Shown: positions 18,423-28,321, counted from the first letter of the stretch. The stretch: 64,000 nt of DNA from Candidatus Cloacimonadota bacterium (GCA_030613025.1 JAUWMT010000003.1:23669-87668); one strand, 5' to 3'. The notes: a model not told the origin generated them from the letters alone. Program-made: numbers and translations.

Positions 18423-21341
18423 CTATTTCAAGATCGCTCCGCTCATTGCCTGAAGAGTGATCTCTACTTCACCTTTGTTGATCTGATAAGATATATCATT
18501 CAAAAGATTTATTACTGATTTCTGACCTTCATTGAAGGGAATCTTCACTGTATGAGCTTGTGTGTCATTATTGATCACGACTGTGATAGCACACTCATCA
18601 TCACTTCTCTTATAAGCATAGACCATACCGTTAGTGAGCACTGTATGGAAATCACCGGTTCGAAGGCAGGAGAATTTTTTCCTGATTTGAATAAGCTTTT
18701 TATACCAGTCGCGCAAAGCAACCTTTTCTTTGTCTTTAGTATATTTCCAGTTCATTGGACGACGGCAGTCAGGATCATGTGCTCCCATCATACCGATCTC
18801 GTCGCCATACCAGATATGAGGAGCACCGACATAGGTCATCGAGAACAGCATTGTGATTTTAAGTTTGTCAGTATCCCCTTTGATGGATTCAAGATATCGG
18901 AAGGTATCATGACTGTCTATGAGGTTCATCATACATTGCACTGCTTGAGTAGGATAGGCAAGCAATCCCTGTTTGATGTCTCTGTCAAAGGTCTTTGCAC
19001 TGCAGCTTCTCATTGCAAAGAAACGCATCACAGGATCTTTAAAGAATGCATAGTTCATGACCGCATCAAAATAATGACTATTTACCCAATCGGTTGCATT
19101 GCCCCAGATCTCACCAACGAGATAGGCATCCGGTTTGATAGACTTCACCTTATCTCGGAAAAGCTCCCAGAACCAAAAAGGTACTTCATTAGGCACATCA
19201 AGACGGAAGCCGTCGCAATCCATATCCTTGATCCAATATTCTGCTACATCGAGAACATAATTCACCACATCCCAGTTAGGGTCTGCATCATTGATATTCT
19301 TTATACTGTTCTCAGCAGGATTGGGCAGTGTGAGATCCCAGTTAAGGTCAGGCATTTCACCCACTCCCCACCAGCATTCATAATAATCTGATGGATTATA
19401 TTTTGCTGGGATCGGATCCGGCAGAGGCCATTTCTTTATCTCATACCAGTGCCAGTACGGTGAATCCGGTCCTTTCTCCAGCGCATCTTGAAATGCCCAG
19501 AAAGTCTCACCTGTATGATTAAAAGCACAGTCAATAATAATATGAATCCCGTGTTCGTGAGCTACCTTTACAAATTCTTTGAATTCCTCGGCTGTACCAA
19601 AATGCGGATCGAGTTTCATATAATCAACTGCGTCATATTTATGATTGGATTTCGCTTCAAAAAGCGGGTTGAAATAAATCACAGTAATTCCAAGATCTTC
19701 CAGATAATTGAGTTTTTGACGAATACCGTTAATGTCGCCGCCATAGAAAGACCACCAGTCCGGTTTGCCGTCATGCCTGTATGGATTGCTCTTCAAGCTT
19801 GAGATATCATACCAGTCTTCGACCAGATGAAAATACTGTTTGTTTGAGGGTAATTTCTTTCCCGGCGCAGGTGGCTGGTTAACACCTTCATAATACCATT
19901 CTGTAAAATCCTGATCATTTGATTTGTCGCCATTATAAAATCTGTCACAGAATATCTGGTAAATAATGCCGTTCTTTACCCACTCCGGCGTGAAGAAGGG
20001 TTCGACTGATTCCTTTGAATAATGGAAAACCATATCTTCATCAAAGTTCTCTGTCAGTGCGCCATTAAGAAGGTAATATTCCTTTCCACCATCAATATAT
20101 ATGAAATAATAATCAAATTCATCTTCAGGTGAATTTAGTTCTATTATTTTATGATAATAATCAAATGTATCGTCTGCATCCACAAAATCCAATTCGATCT
20201 TCTCTCCATCCTTCCAGAGATAGATATTTTCGAGGTCATTTCTGTGGGCACGAGCTTTGAATTCTATTTTTGTATCGGATATTGGATTAATCGTTTCCAG
20301 CGATTGGCTGGTTGGAATTCCATAAGTCATGATGTTTCCATCACTCATTTCAATCTGGACTTTGGAGAAGCGATTGTCCACATCGAGCACGGAATTCTGT
20401 CCGCCAAAGCCGTCATCAGCAAAACGGGATGCGCTCATATCTGTGACCCAGTCCATACCGTTCACCACAAATTTGTACTGATATTCTCCGCCTTTGAGAA
20501 GAAGCGTTGTGCTGAAAAGTCCGTCTTCTGCTTCGTCCATTTTATTGGCTTTTGCATTCCATCCATTAAAGGAACCCGCAAGATATACTTCGGTGACGGC
20601 TTCCTTATCGGGTCTAAAAGAAAATTCGACTTTATAAAGAGCTTCGACATCCTCTTTGTTACCCACGAACACAATGGAATTCTGCCCACCAAGTCCGTCG
20701 CCGACAAACTCAGTTGCGTTCTCATCAGTAACCCAGTTGCCATCCACAACGAATTTATAGGCATATTTTCCTTTGGGAAGCTGAACTGTGGTTTTGTATA
20801 TTCCGTTATCTTCTTCAAGTTTTATGTCTTTATCTGACCAATTATTGAATTCACCTGCCAGATATACTACATGTTTACCACTGGTGAGTGGTTGATATTC
20901 AAAGGTAACAGGGAAGACTCCGCTTTGGGGTTTCGTTTCTTCTTGAATATAGGTTGTCATTGATTCTTCTCCAATAGTTATTACTGAGTTTTGTCCACCA
21001 AATCCGTCATCAGCAGTAGTTGTATTATTGGGATCGGGTTTCCATTCCGAACCGTTTATCACAAATTTGTATTGATAGGTTCCGGGTGCAAGATCGAGGG
21101 TGACCACCCAGATATCATCCTGTTTTACCATAGGATCAGCTTTTGGATCCCAGCTATTGAAATCGCCTGCAATATAAACATTGGCTGCGTCAGGTGCTTC
21201 ATACGAGAAGATTGTTCCGCCTTCTGGTTGGGTTGTTGTGGCTGTTTGAGGTGGTTTGCCCTCAAAAGAGCCAAAGCCCAGAGTTCCGCATCCTGCAAGA
21301 AGCAGTGGAATGATCAGGAGTAAAAAAGAAATACGTTTCAT
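18423..21341 (-). CDS. GH13 alpha-amylase/neopullulanase-like lipoprotein with three tandem glycogen-binding-type modules
   Basis: 972 residues. Lipobox LLAGC gives an outer-surface or periplasmic lipoprotein. Three CBM48/E-set modules follow at about 43-125, 144-228 and 238-323, each with AG[DES]FN.W and DG[FL]GGQNS motifs. A further N-domain spans about 325-440. The GH13 barrel covers about 450-900: CAFNHTG, GFRLDVPNEV (Asp715 nucleophile), LVGEIWG (Glu744) and NLIDSHDTFR (Asp812). All three catalytic acids are present. It should cut alpha-1,4 (perhaps also 1,6) bonds in starch or glycogen. GGAGGT precedes ATG. Three binding modules in one enzyme point to particulate or polymeric substrate. 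Confidence 0.94.
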   Translation of the reverse strand: MKRISFLLLIIPLLLAGCGTLGFGSFEGKPPQTATTTQPEGGTIFSYEAPDAANVYIAGDFNSWDPKADPMVKQDDIWVVTLDLAPGTYQYKFVINGSEWKPDPNNTTTADDGFGGQNSVITIGEESMTTYIQEETKPQSGVFPVTFEYQPLTSGKHVVYLAGEFNNWSDKDIKLEEDNGIYKTTVQLPKGKYAYKFVVDGNWVTDENATEFVGDGLGGQNSIVFVGNKEDVEALYKVEFSFRPDKEAVTEVYLAGSFNGWNAKANKMDEAEDGLFSTTLLLKGGEYQYKFVVNGMDWVTDMSASRFADDGFGGQNSVLDVDNRFSKVQIEMSDGNIMTYGIPTSQSLETINPISDTKIEFKARAHRNDLENIYLWKDGEKIELDFVDADDTFDYYHKIIELNSPEDEFDYYFIYIDGGKEYYLLNGALTENFDEDMVFHYSKESVEPFFTPEWVKNGIIYQIFCDRFYNGDKSNDQDFTEWYYEGVNQPPAPGKKLPSNKQYFHLVEDWYDISSLKSNPYRHDGKPDWWSFYGGDINGIRQKLNYLEDLGITVIYFNPLFEAKSNHKYDAVDYMKLDPHFGTAEEFKEFVKVAHEHGIHIIIDCAFNHTGETFWAFQDALEKGPDSPYWHWYEIKKWPLPDPIPAKYNPSDYYECWWGVGEMPDLNWDLTLPNPAENSIKNINDADPNWDVVNYVLDVAEYWIKDMDCDGFRLDVPNEVPFWFWELFRDKVKSIKPDAYLVGEIWGNATDWVNSHYFDAVMNYAFFKDPVMRFFAMRSCSAKTFDRDIKQGLLAYPTQAVQCMMNLIDSHDTFRYLESIKGDTDKLKITMLFSMTYVGAPHIWYGDEIGMMGAHDPDCRRPMNWKYTKDKEKVALRDWYKKLIQIRKKFSCLRTGDFHTVLTNGMVYAYKRSDDECAITVVINNDTQAHTVKIPFNEGQKSVINLLNDISYQINKGEVEITLQAMSGAILK

Positions 21342-21365
21342 GTATTTACCTCCATTTATATTTTG

Positions 21366-22328
21366 CTAATATTGTCTACTGAAGACTGTCATAAAGGTCA
21401 TGGGGTTATCCTGCTGGGGGATCGTGTCGTCAGCAATATATTGGTCACCACCACCACCGATAATAGCTATCAATGCAATCTTTGAGCCGATTGGCACTTC
21501 ACCATTTTCATAAATTTCAGCAAAAGGAATTGCCATTTCAATGACCGAAGTATTTACCACAATATTCGCATTAAAAATATGTTGATCGACAGCGTAAGGA
21601 TCTTCCAGACTCACCACAGCAATTTCATAATTCAATGACCATCCTGAGTATGCAAGATCTGCTCCAAAGTTTTCTGGCGCTGTCACTGTTTTACGGAGAT
21701 GGTCACCATACCCACCACCTGTAATAGTTGAGAAATCATTGATGCCGGTTCCGTCACCGTAATCCTTATCAATATATATATTCACTGCGTTCCCACCAGC
21801 ATCAAAACCACCATCAACAGCGATATACAAGCTGTCGTCACTTCGAGCAAGATAGAGATTTTCAAAGTTGTTCGAAGGTCCCCAATTGGAAATGTGTGTG
21901 TTTTCATACACAGAATTCCAACTCGGATCGATCGTGCCGTCTATGGTAATGACTTTCACTACAATCGTTTTTATCACGACGAGTTCGACAGTATCGATCG
22001 TGGTCGTTGAAAAGGCATTGACCTGAATATCGCTGACTGTGAAATCATCATAATTAGGTGCTGACACATTAAGCTGATAGGTGCCTTCAGAAAGATTGCC
22101 TATCTCGAAGAAACCGGTAGTATCTGTTGTTGATTCTCCCATTAGTGTAGAAACACCAATTTTATATGCTCGAACAGTTGCGATTATCGTATCGGGGGTT
22201 GCTTCTTCGAATTGAATAATTCCCTGAATTATTGCGTTATAGCTGAAAGGTGAACCAGTCGGTGTTTTCTCGCATCCAATATAGAACAGTATTGCGAATA
22301 TTGAAAGTATCAAAATTATCTTTTTCAT
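21366..22328 (-). CDS. Lipoprotein with carboxypeptidase-regulatory-like and DOMON/CBM9-like domains
   Basis: 320 residues; lipobox LFYIGC. Residues about 32-110 form a CarboxypepD_reg-like beta-sandwich (IIQGIIQFEEATPDT... TGFFEIGNLSEGTYQLNVSAPNYDDF). Residues about 125-320 are a CBM9/DOMON-like domain (VITIDGTIDPSWNSVY; NLYLARSDDSLYIAVDGG; IEMAIPFAEIY). There is no sorting domain, consistent with lipid anchoring. It lies between the GH13 lipoprotein and a small glycogen-binding lipoprotein, so a substrate-holding role at the outer membrane, loosely like SusE/F, is plausible but inferred. Confidence 0.82.
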   Translation of the reverse strand: MKKIILILSIFAILFYIGCEKTPTGSPFSYNAIIQGIIQFEEATPDTIIATVRAYKIGVSTLMGESTTDTTGFFEIGNLSEGTYQLNVSAPNYDDFTVSDIQVNAFSTTTIDTVELVVIKTIVVKVITIDGTIDPSWNSVYENTHISNWGPSNNFENLYLARSDDSLYIAVDGGFDAGGNAVNIYIDKDYGDGTGINDFSTITGGGYGDHLRKTVTAPENFGADLAYSGWSLNYEIAVVSLEDPYAVDQHIFNANIVVNTSVIEMAIPFAEIYENGEVPIGSKIALIAIIGGGGDQYIADDTIPQQDNPMTFMTVFSRQY

Positions 22329-22342
22329 AAGTTACCTCAAAA

Positions 22343-22768
22343 TTAATTTATAATAAGGACAGAATTGCTTCCACCGAAACCGTCATCGATCATTTCGAAG
22401 GCATTGGGATCTTTCACCCAAGTATTTCTGTCTAAGACATATTTATATTCATATCTTCCGGGAGAGAGCTGCTTTATGACAGACCAAATTCCGTCTTCGG
22501 CAACTCTGTCGCCGTGGGTTCCGTCATCATACATCTTATCAATATTTTCATTGAAAGTTCCTGATGCAGTTGCAGTTCCGCTCCACATGTTATCAGGAAA
22601 ATTTCCGGAAAGGGTCACAATTCGTGCAGAAGGGGCTTCAAGTTGGAATAGAACTCCTTCACCGGGAATTCGATGTGGAGCAGGCAGCCGTTTCTTGATA
22701 AAGTTCAATGAACAGGCGGATACAAGGATGAACGAAAGCAGTATTATGATCAAAATTATTTTTTTCAT
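22343..22768 (-). CDS. Small lipoprotein made of one glycogen-binding (CBM48-like) domain
   Basis: 141 residues; lipobox ILVSAC. Nearly the whole mature protein is one E-set module like those in the GH13 lipoprotein: LFQLEAPSARIVTLSGNF, PGRYEYKYVLDRNTWVKDP and DDGFGGSNSVLIIN at the end. An extra loop (YDDGTHGDRVAEDGIW) replaces the usual short turn. It carries no enzyme, so it should act as a lipid-anchored glucan binder. It has close spacing to its neighbours on both sides (14 bases each), suggesting one operon. Confidence 0.86.
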   Translation of the reverse strand: MKKIILIIILLSFILVSACSLNFIKKRLPAPHRIPGEGVLFQLEAPSARIVTLSGNFPDNMWSGTATASGTFNENIDKMYDDGTHGDRVAEDGIWSVIKQLSPGRYEYKYVLDRNTWVKDPNAFEMIDDGFGGSNSVLIIN

Positions 22769-22781
22769 ATTTTGTCGATCC

Positions 22782-24725
22782 TTAAAATCTCAGCACAGCT
22801 TCGATGCCGATACGCTGTTCTTCTGTGAGCGCTTTCTCGGCTTCACGTATCTTTTCACCGAGTCCTGTGTAACTGTTCTCGAGATAATTATTGAAATTAG
22901 CGATATCATTCATAAATTCAAATCTGCCGATCGGCATAAATTCATCGGTGACATTGCTGAGGGCAATCGGGTTCACGCCCCAGTATAATGAAATATCAAT
23001 ATTTTTCCTCAGGTGATAAGTTAAGCTGGTAAAGTTGCACCAGAAAACATCCTGCCATTGGCTGAAGTCTGTTTTAACTTGCAGGAAGGGATCATTGTAG
23101 ATCGGCACACGGAGATCAGAATATAGTGTCCATTGTGGTGAAATATCCCATTGGAGGGAAGCAATATTTTCAATCAATTTTGGCTCATATTTAATATCCT
23201 GCTGTGCGATCTTGCCCTCGTATCCCACATGGAATTTCTGACGAAATAGCTCGAAATTATAGCCCAGTAGAATATCCCAATACATAGCTGTTTCGTAACC
23301 CATGAGAGTGTATTGCGCATATGGCACATTCGTATATTTCTGGAACCAGCGTCCATTTCCGTCCGTCTTCTCCATATACACATAATAATCATTCCAGCTT
23401 ACAAGACTATCAGGAAAATCGGTTTTCCATGAGCTTGCAGCAACCTTCGCATAAATTTTCTCTGTAGAGAATTCTCCACCGAGTGTAATACGGTTCTTAA
23501 CTATATCTCTTGCAAACTCAAGTTTATTTCTCTGATAATGAGCAAAGATTTTCATTGCTGCAGGAAATTTCACTTCCAGTCCCGCAAATATTCTATCACC
23601 TTTTGCAAAAGTAGTTTTCAGAGAATCCATATTCTCATTATCACTATCCTTAAAATGATAATATTCACCGGAGAAGATGAGTTGCATCGGTCCCTGCCAG
23701 CCGGGCTGGTTCATGGAATAGACAACCTGCATATCAAATTCCGAACTTGTATGCTCTTTTGAGGAAGTTGAAGTTTGCGGAAGTTGTGCATGATATTCAC
23801 CAAATCCGAATCTCAAGGAAGTAGTTTCTGGAATAATATCAAAGAGAACTTTTCCTCTGTAGGCATTGATGTCTGTATCATCGTCACCGACATTATCTGC
23901 AAATACTGCTTCTGCCTGGAATTGTATAGGGATCGCTGTCATTGGAATGGACAACATCGGCAGGTTTGACCATCCATACACACCCATGACATCATATCCG
24001 AAATTGTAGTTATTACAGCCGATATTTCCAACAAGATGCAGGGGGTCATCAAAGGTAAGGAAGCCGTATTTATCGAATGCCTGCACCAGAAAATATGGTG
24101 TATCAAGCTTGAGGTAGCTTCGCTTGAAATTGAGGTGGGTCTTCCACATATCAACACCTTCAGCAATGTTGTTGATATTCAATACTGTATAGCCCTCAAC
24201 CTGTGAGTTGAACTTGATCTTCACGCCAAGGTTGATATCATGCAGGGGCTTATCGAGCATCAATTTGTCGTTGTAATCCTTTTTCTCAAACAGGTTCTTT
24301 GAGTATAAACGCCCATCAAAAAGAACTTTAGGATTGAGCAGTGTTCTTATTCCTTGCTGCTGCACAGGTTCCTTCCCTGCAACGAGCCCACCTGTTGCAT
24401 TGACTTCCACTAAAGAGTTCATTCCGCCAAAACCGTCATCCTTCTGCTTGGGATTATCCGGGTCTGCATACCAGTTGTCATCCACAACGAATTTGTACAT
24501 ATATGCACCTGAAGAAAGTGGGACAACAATTCTCCAAACTCCGTCATTACCGAGTTTCATTACATGAGCTGATGTGTTCCAGTCATTGAATTCGCCAGCT
24601 ACGCTGACCATACCTGCATTCGGTGCTTCATAAAAGAATTCCACACCTTTTTGGGTTGTTGAGACACCTGCAGATGCCATGCTGACCCAACAAAATATCA
24701 ATATGAAAAGTATTACTTTTCTCAC
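22782..24725 (-). CDS. Glycogen-binding domain fused to an outer-membrane beta-barrel
   Basis: 647 residues; signal peptide ending MASAG. Residues about 27-110 are a CBM48/E-set module (VEFFYEAPNAGMVSVAGEFNDWN; YMYKFVVDDNWYADP; KDDGFGGMNSLVEV). From about 130 to the end the protein has alternating amphipathic strands rich in aromatic residues typical of an outer-membrane barrel (YFLVQAFDKYGFLTF; MQLIFSGEYYHFKDS; DISLYWGVNPIALS), ending in Phe (EAVLRF), the usual barrel-assembly signal. A glucan-binding domain built onto a barrel suggests a substrate-gathering porin. I know of no named family with this architecture. Confidence 0.82.
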   Translation of the reverse strand: MRKVILFILIFCWVSMASAGVSTTQKGVEFFYEAPNAGMVSVAGEFNDWNTSAHVMKLGNDGVWRIVVPLSSGAYMYKFVVDDNWYADPDNPKQKDDGFGGMNSLVEVNATGGLVAGKEPVQQQGIRTLLNPKVLFDGRLYSKNLFEKKDYNDKLMLDKPLHDINLGVKIKFNSQVEGYTVLNINNIAEGVDMWKTHLNFKRSYLKLDTPYFLVQAFDKYGFLTFDDPLHLVGNIGCNNYNFGYDVMGVYGWSNLPMLSIPMTAIPIQFQAEAVFADNVGDDDTDINAYRGKVLFDIIPETTSLRFGFGEYHAQLPQTSTSSKEHTSSEFDMQVVYSMNQPGWQGPMQLIFSGEYYHFKDSDNENMDSLKTTFAKGDRIFAGLEVKFPAAMKIFAHYQRNKLEFARDIVKNRITLGGEFSTEKIYAKVAASSWKTDFPDSLVSWNDYYVYMEKTDGNGRWFQKYTNVPYAQYTLMGYETAMYWDILLGYNFELFRQKFHVGYEGKIAQQDIKYEPKLIENIASLQWDISPQWTLYSDLRVPIYNDPFLQVKTDFSQWQDVFWCNFTSLTYHLRKNIDISLYWGVNPIALSNVTDEFMPIGRFEFMNDIANFNNYLENSYTGLGEKIREAEKALTEEQRIGIEAVLRF

Positions 24726-24744
24726 TATTACTCCTTATATCCTG

Positions 24745-26274
24745 TTAAAACCATGCTTTGAAAACGACTCTAATTTCATCCTGCATTCTGCCGCCGGACA
24801 CAAAGCTGTCGTCATTTACAAGTCCATACCCGCCATACCAGCTTGGACCGTATTGAAGATACAGTTCGGAATTACCGCCAATCCTGTATTGAAGCTCCCC
24901 GAAGAAACTCATTCGGGAGCCAACTCTATCATTCACGACAAGTCCACGGGCAAAGGCACGCCAGCGGTCAGAGAGATTCACTGCACATTCGATTCCGGCG
25001 ATCTGTTTTTCCCAGGTTTCACCAATATCTTTTATTTTGAACTGCGTAAGTAATTTTGCCAAGCGGTTTTCTACTGAAAGCTCAACAAAGAAATCATTAT
25101 GTTTATATTCTTTACCATGCCAGACTTCATCTTTTTTATTATAATAAATTTTTCCCTTGAAGCCGTTCACGAATTCGATATATGCTTCTGTATATAGATT
25201 TGTGACCGGATCGAGACTGACACCTGTGGAGTACACTTCACCTTCTAATTTCTTGCGCTGCCAGTAGTTCAGGGTGAACGTTATAGCTCTTTGGGGAACA
25301 AAATAATAGGAATTCACCCAAATGCCATATTCATCTGATTTATTCTCACCCATGTAATTTCTGTAGCATTTCCCATAAGTCCAGACTCCCGGATTGATGA
25401 ACCAGTAGCCAATATTTGGAGTGCCGATTCGAAACCCGCGAAATTCCATTTTTGCAGCAACATTTCCTTTGAAGAACTCACGCAAACCGCTGATGTAATC
25501 TCCATCCTTAAAATATTCGTTGCTCTGATCTCTGTAATATTTCAGAGTATCTTTTATTTCCTGCTCAGATGGAACACTGGAAAATGCCATCTCAAAATTG
25601 ATCTGATAATTGCCGATCTCGGCATGCTCGTCAAAGGCAAAAACTTCATTATAGGAATCCTTATCCCCAATTCCATAGTTCTTACGTTGATAGAACATCC
25701 CGGTCCTGAACTTATTCTTGAATAAATTCTGTCGTAGTCTCACGAGATGGATGTCATCACTATCACCCTGAGAGAAATCTGAAAAGACATAAGTAGCGCT
25801 TCCGCCCAAGGGCTCCCACAGGTCAAAACGCACTCCCTGCCCGTTGCCATCATTATTGACCGAGCCAGTATTGAGCACGTTCAGCAGAGAGCCATCTGTC
25901 CAGTAATGATTATTTTCCCGGGAAAAAAGCACAGCATTGAATCCCCTGCCGTTAACTTCCTGCCTGTAGGAAAGATGGGCTTCTGCGAGAATCGCTTCAG
26001 CATGGTCGGTCATCTGCCCATGCTCGTTCCACTTATCGCCGTAAAATTTCACGTATGCTTCAGAATTTGCTATCGGATTTGCATATAATCTGAATTCCAC
26101 TCTAAAATCAGGATCCCACACATTCCAATGAAAGCTGTCGGATTCATATTTCGTTCCGAAAACGCTCTCAAGATACCCTTCCAAACGAATTTGGGCATGA
26201 ATAGAGAATGAGCAGATTACAAGAAAAATCACAACAAATAATATACTTTTTTTCACGTTAGAATACATGTACAT
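24745..26274 (-). CDS. Outer-membrane beta-barrel protein (putative glucan porin)
   Basis: 509 residues. Signal peptide within MYSNVKKSILFVVIFLVICSFSIHAQ. The rest is strand-rich with alternating aromatic girdles (VEFRLYANPIANSEAYVKFYGD; AITFTLNYWQRKKLEGEVYSTG; SELYLQYGPSWYGGYG) and ends VFKAWF, a terminal Phe expected for barrels. It has no CBM module, but it is next to the CBM-barrel fusion and shares its style. An AGGA site precedes ATG 26274; a second in-frame ATG lies two codons later. Role: probably oligosaccharide passage; substrate not shown by sequence. Confidence 0.8.
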   Translation of the reverse strand: MYMYSNVKKSILFVVIFLVICSFSIHAQIRLEGYLESVFGTKYESDSFHWNVWDPDFRVEFRLYANPIANSEAYVKFYGDKWNEHGQMTDHAEAILAEAHLSYRQEVNGRGFNAVLFSRENNHYWTDGSLLNVLNTGSVNNDGNGQGVRFDLWEPLGGSATYVFSDFSQGDSDDIHLVRLRQNLFKNKFRTGMFYQRKNYGIGDKDSYNEVFAFDEHAEIGNYQINFEMAFSSVPSEQEIKDTLKYYRDQSNEYFKDGDYISGLREFFKGNVAAKMEFRGFRIGTPNIGYWFINPGVWTYGKCYRNYMGENKSDEYGIWVNSYYFVPQRAITFTLNYWQRKKLEGEVYSTGVSLDPVTNLYTEAYIEFVNGFKGKIYYNKKDEVWHGKEYKHNDFFVELSVENRLAKLLTQFKIKDIGETWEKQIAGIECAVNLSDRWRAFARGLVVNDRVGSRMSFFGELQYRIGGNSELYLQYGPSWYGGYGLVNDDSFVSGGRMQDEIRVVFKAWF

Positions 26275-26279
26275 TTATC

Positions 26280-27161
26280 CTATTTGAATTGAATCCCAAA
26301 GGAAAGGCGGTAGGTACTACCAAGCTCCTCGTGTGAATACACCGCTCCATCGAGGGTCCAATTTTTCGCTTTTATGCCGAAGCCGATCGTTAAATAATCT
26401 CTGTTCAATCCCATTCTCGGAGCAAACACGTCAAAGAACCAGATCTCCCATCCAAAATGAAGACTGCTCTCGTCTTTATCCCAGTTATAGTCCAGCAGGA
26501 AATTTACTACATCCCGCCATTTATAATGAGCACCAAGAGCAAAGTTTTTTTTGATCTTCTCGCTTTCAGAAACCAGCGTTATACTTCTTTCGATGAGATT
26601 TCGTGCAGTAAATCCAATTGAGAAATTCTTCAGGGGAGTAGCTATAATGCCCACATCGACATCGAATTTTCCCGGGAGTTTGATACCAAGCACTTTGGTA
26701 GAGGGACTTTCAACATCATCATAACCCGGCACGCTGACATAGTAATTATCCAAGCTGATACCAAATCTGACAGGGATGTTCTTATACCGGATAATGCTTG
26801 CTGCCGAGAGTGCTATCACCTGCTCAGAATATTCATCGAGAAGATTTATCTGAGTCCAGCCCATCCCAAGTCGTACTCTTTTCAAAGGAATGGACAGGGC
26901 TACCATCTCATTATACAGATCTCCGATACCATACAGATTCTGGTGAGATACCAGAACAGAGTAGCTGCTTATATAAGATAGACCTGCAGGATTCCAGAAC
27001 ACTGCCGAGGGATCATCCGCAAGCCCCACGTATGCTTCGCCCAAAGCCATAGGACGAGCACCCCAGTTCATGCCGATGAAATTCGCCTGCAATGAAATTG
27101 GAATCAACAACAGAACAATAAAAAATAACCCGATACGTTTATTAATACATTTTTTCATCAT
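26280..27161 (-). CDS. PorV/PorQ-like outer-membrane barrel protein
   Basis: 293 residues; signal peptide 1-26 (ending SLQA|N). The opening GARPMALGEAYVGLADDPSAVFWNPAGLSY is the hallmark of the FadL-fold PorV/PorQ/UPF0164 group, whose members shuttle or anchor type-IX cargo at the outer membrane in Bacteroidetes. Strand repeats run to FGIQFK. Its ATG overlaps the stop of the upstream sorted-protein gene by one base, so the two are translationally coupled. A dedicated PorV-like protein next to sorted cargo suggests locus-specific surface delivery; this is inference. Confidence 0.85.
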   Translation of the reverse strand: MMKKCINKRIGLFFIVLLLIPISLQANFIGMNWGARPMALGEAYVGLADDPSAVFWNPAGLSYISSYSVLVSHQNLYGIGDLYNEMVALSIPLKRVRLGMGWTQINLLDEYSEQVIALSAASIIRYKNIPVRFGISLDNYYVSVPGYDDVESPSTKVLGIKLPGKFDVDVGIIATPLKNFSIGFTARNLIERSITLVSESEKIKKNFALGAHYKWRDVVNFLLDYNWDKDESSLHFGWEIWFFDVFAPRMGLNRDYLTIGFGIKAKNWTLDGAVYSHEELGSTYRLSFGIQFK

Positions 27162-28297
27162 TATTTAATTACCGAAATAGCTTCATTACGGCTGACCTCT
27201 TTTGAGTCCGAGACCACTCTCAGGATGTAAATGCCAAAGGGAACTTCATTCCCATTCTTATCTTTGCCGTCCCATTCCCAATCCTGATTTTCCGGATCGA
27301 TCAGCTCAGCATTGCCAACAAATTCTCCACGCACATCATATATCTCGACATTGAAAGCGCTGATGCGGTTTAGTGTAAGCTGAAAAGTGAGTTTTTCACC
27401 TTTGCTTGACGCAAATACTTTCCCATCCGGGAATTTCACTGAAATAACATTAAGTGGAATCTCTTCAAAAGGAGGAGTTTTATTAAAAGTAACCCTCTCT
27501 TTTGGACTTATACCAATATCAGGACTTCCGTCTCCAGTAGAATCAACACATATTTCTAGATAATTATCGAGCACTGAAGTTGAAATACCGTCACTTGGCA
27601 TTCCTCCGAGATTATTAGGTATGACATCGGGACCGCCAAGATTATCCGAACCCGTGGTGATCACTGCGAGCATTTTCAAGTTTGGAAAATCCTTCATTGT
27701 GTGAAGCGAGTCATAATAGATCACTTCCCACGGAATAGCTGCTTCCATTGCTCTGCCAAGATTACCTGTGTTATATGTCGAGTAATCCTCAATCGAGACT
27801 TCATCTGCCTGTAATGACGAGCCCTCGCGCATTTTCCAGAACTGCGGATTATCATTTGTATCCCAGGTTGCAAGAAAAAAATCAGGATTGGTGCCGTAGA
27901 ACTTAAACGCTCTCATCCATGTGTTCAGGTTTAGCATATCCTGAATGCCATAAGAAGGATACACATCAAGATAATAGATCACGTTATTATCCCAGCAGCA
28001 GGCATCGATAGCAACATACAGGTAGGTCAGATCCCAGGTCAGGTCGATCTGTTTGACGTCGTTATATTCACCCCACCAGGAATCATCGTCCAGCTCCTGA
28101 GATTCGGAAAGGGGCTCCTTTATAAAGAGGCGTTCATCATCCATAAAATCATCACTGAATCCATCAATAATGATCCTGCCACTGAGGTCATCACCTGTGG
28201 TGGCATAAATAGAATTCAAAGAAAATGCAAACAATATAAGAAAGAAGAGACCCCGATGCAAAAATCGGGATCCCCTTTTAAAATAGTTTTTCATCAT
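27161..28297 (-). CDS. Secreted DOMON/CBM9-like protein with sorting domain
   Basis: 378 residues; an N-terminal hydrophobic signal (GLFFLILFAFSLNSIYA). Residues about 38-215 form a DOMON/CBM9-like domain (IIIDGFSDDFMDDERL; IDLTWDLTYLYVAIDACCWDN; RAMEAAIPWEVIYYDS). The C-terminal about 85 residues are a sorting domain (VEIYDVRGEFVGNAEL; WDGKDKNGNEVPFGIYILRV). The positively charged N-terminus is odd: codons for RGSRFLHRG come from a CCCCGAT/ATCGGG hairpin repeat (28251-28269) that resembles the hairpin just upstream at 28328-28343. It is coupled to the PorV-like gene downstream. Confidence 0.85.
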   Translation of the reverse strand: MMKNYFKRGSRFLHRGLFFLILFAFSLNSIYATTGDDLSGRIIIDGFSDDFMDDERLFIKEPLSESQELDDDSWWGEYNDVKQIDLTWDLTYLYVAIDACCWDNNVIYYLDVYPSYGIQDMLNLNTWMRAFKFYGTNPDFFLATWDTNDNPQFWKMREGSSLQADEVSIEDYSTYNTGNLGRAMEAAIPWEVIYYDSLHTMKDFPNLKMLAVITTGSDNLGGPDVIPNNLGGMPSDGISTSVLDNYLEICVDSTGDGSPDIGISPKERVTFNKTPPFEEIPLNVISVKFPDGKVFASSKGEKLTFQLTLNRISAFNVEIYDVRGEFVGNAELIDPENQDWEWDGKDKNGNEVPFGIYILRVVSDSKEVSRNEAISVIK

Positions 28298-28321
28298 AAT
28301 GTGACTTCTATCGGTAGAAAT

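Noticed and set aside
18552..19391. 279-residue plus-strand open frame
   Set aside because: It is antisense to the catalytic part of the GH13 lipoprotein, whose active-site motifs fix the real frame.
20151..20837. 228-residue plus-strand open frame
   Set aside because: It is antisense to the glycogen-binding modules of the GH13 lipoprotein; its repeated Phe/Ile/Cys patterns mirror those modules.
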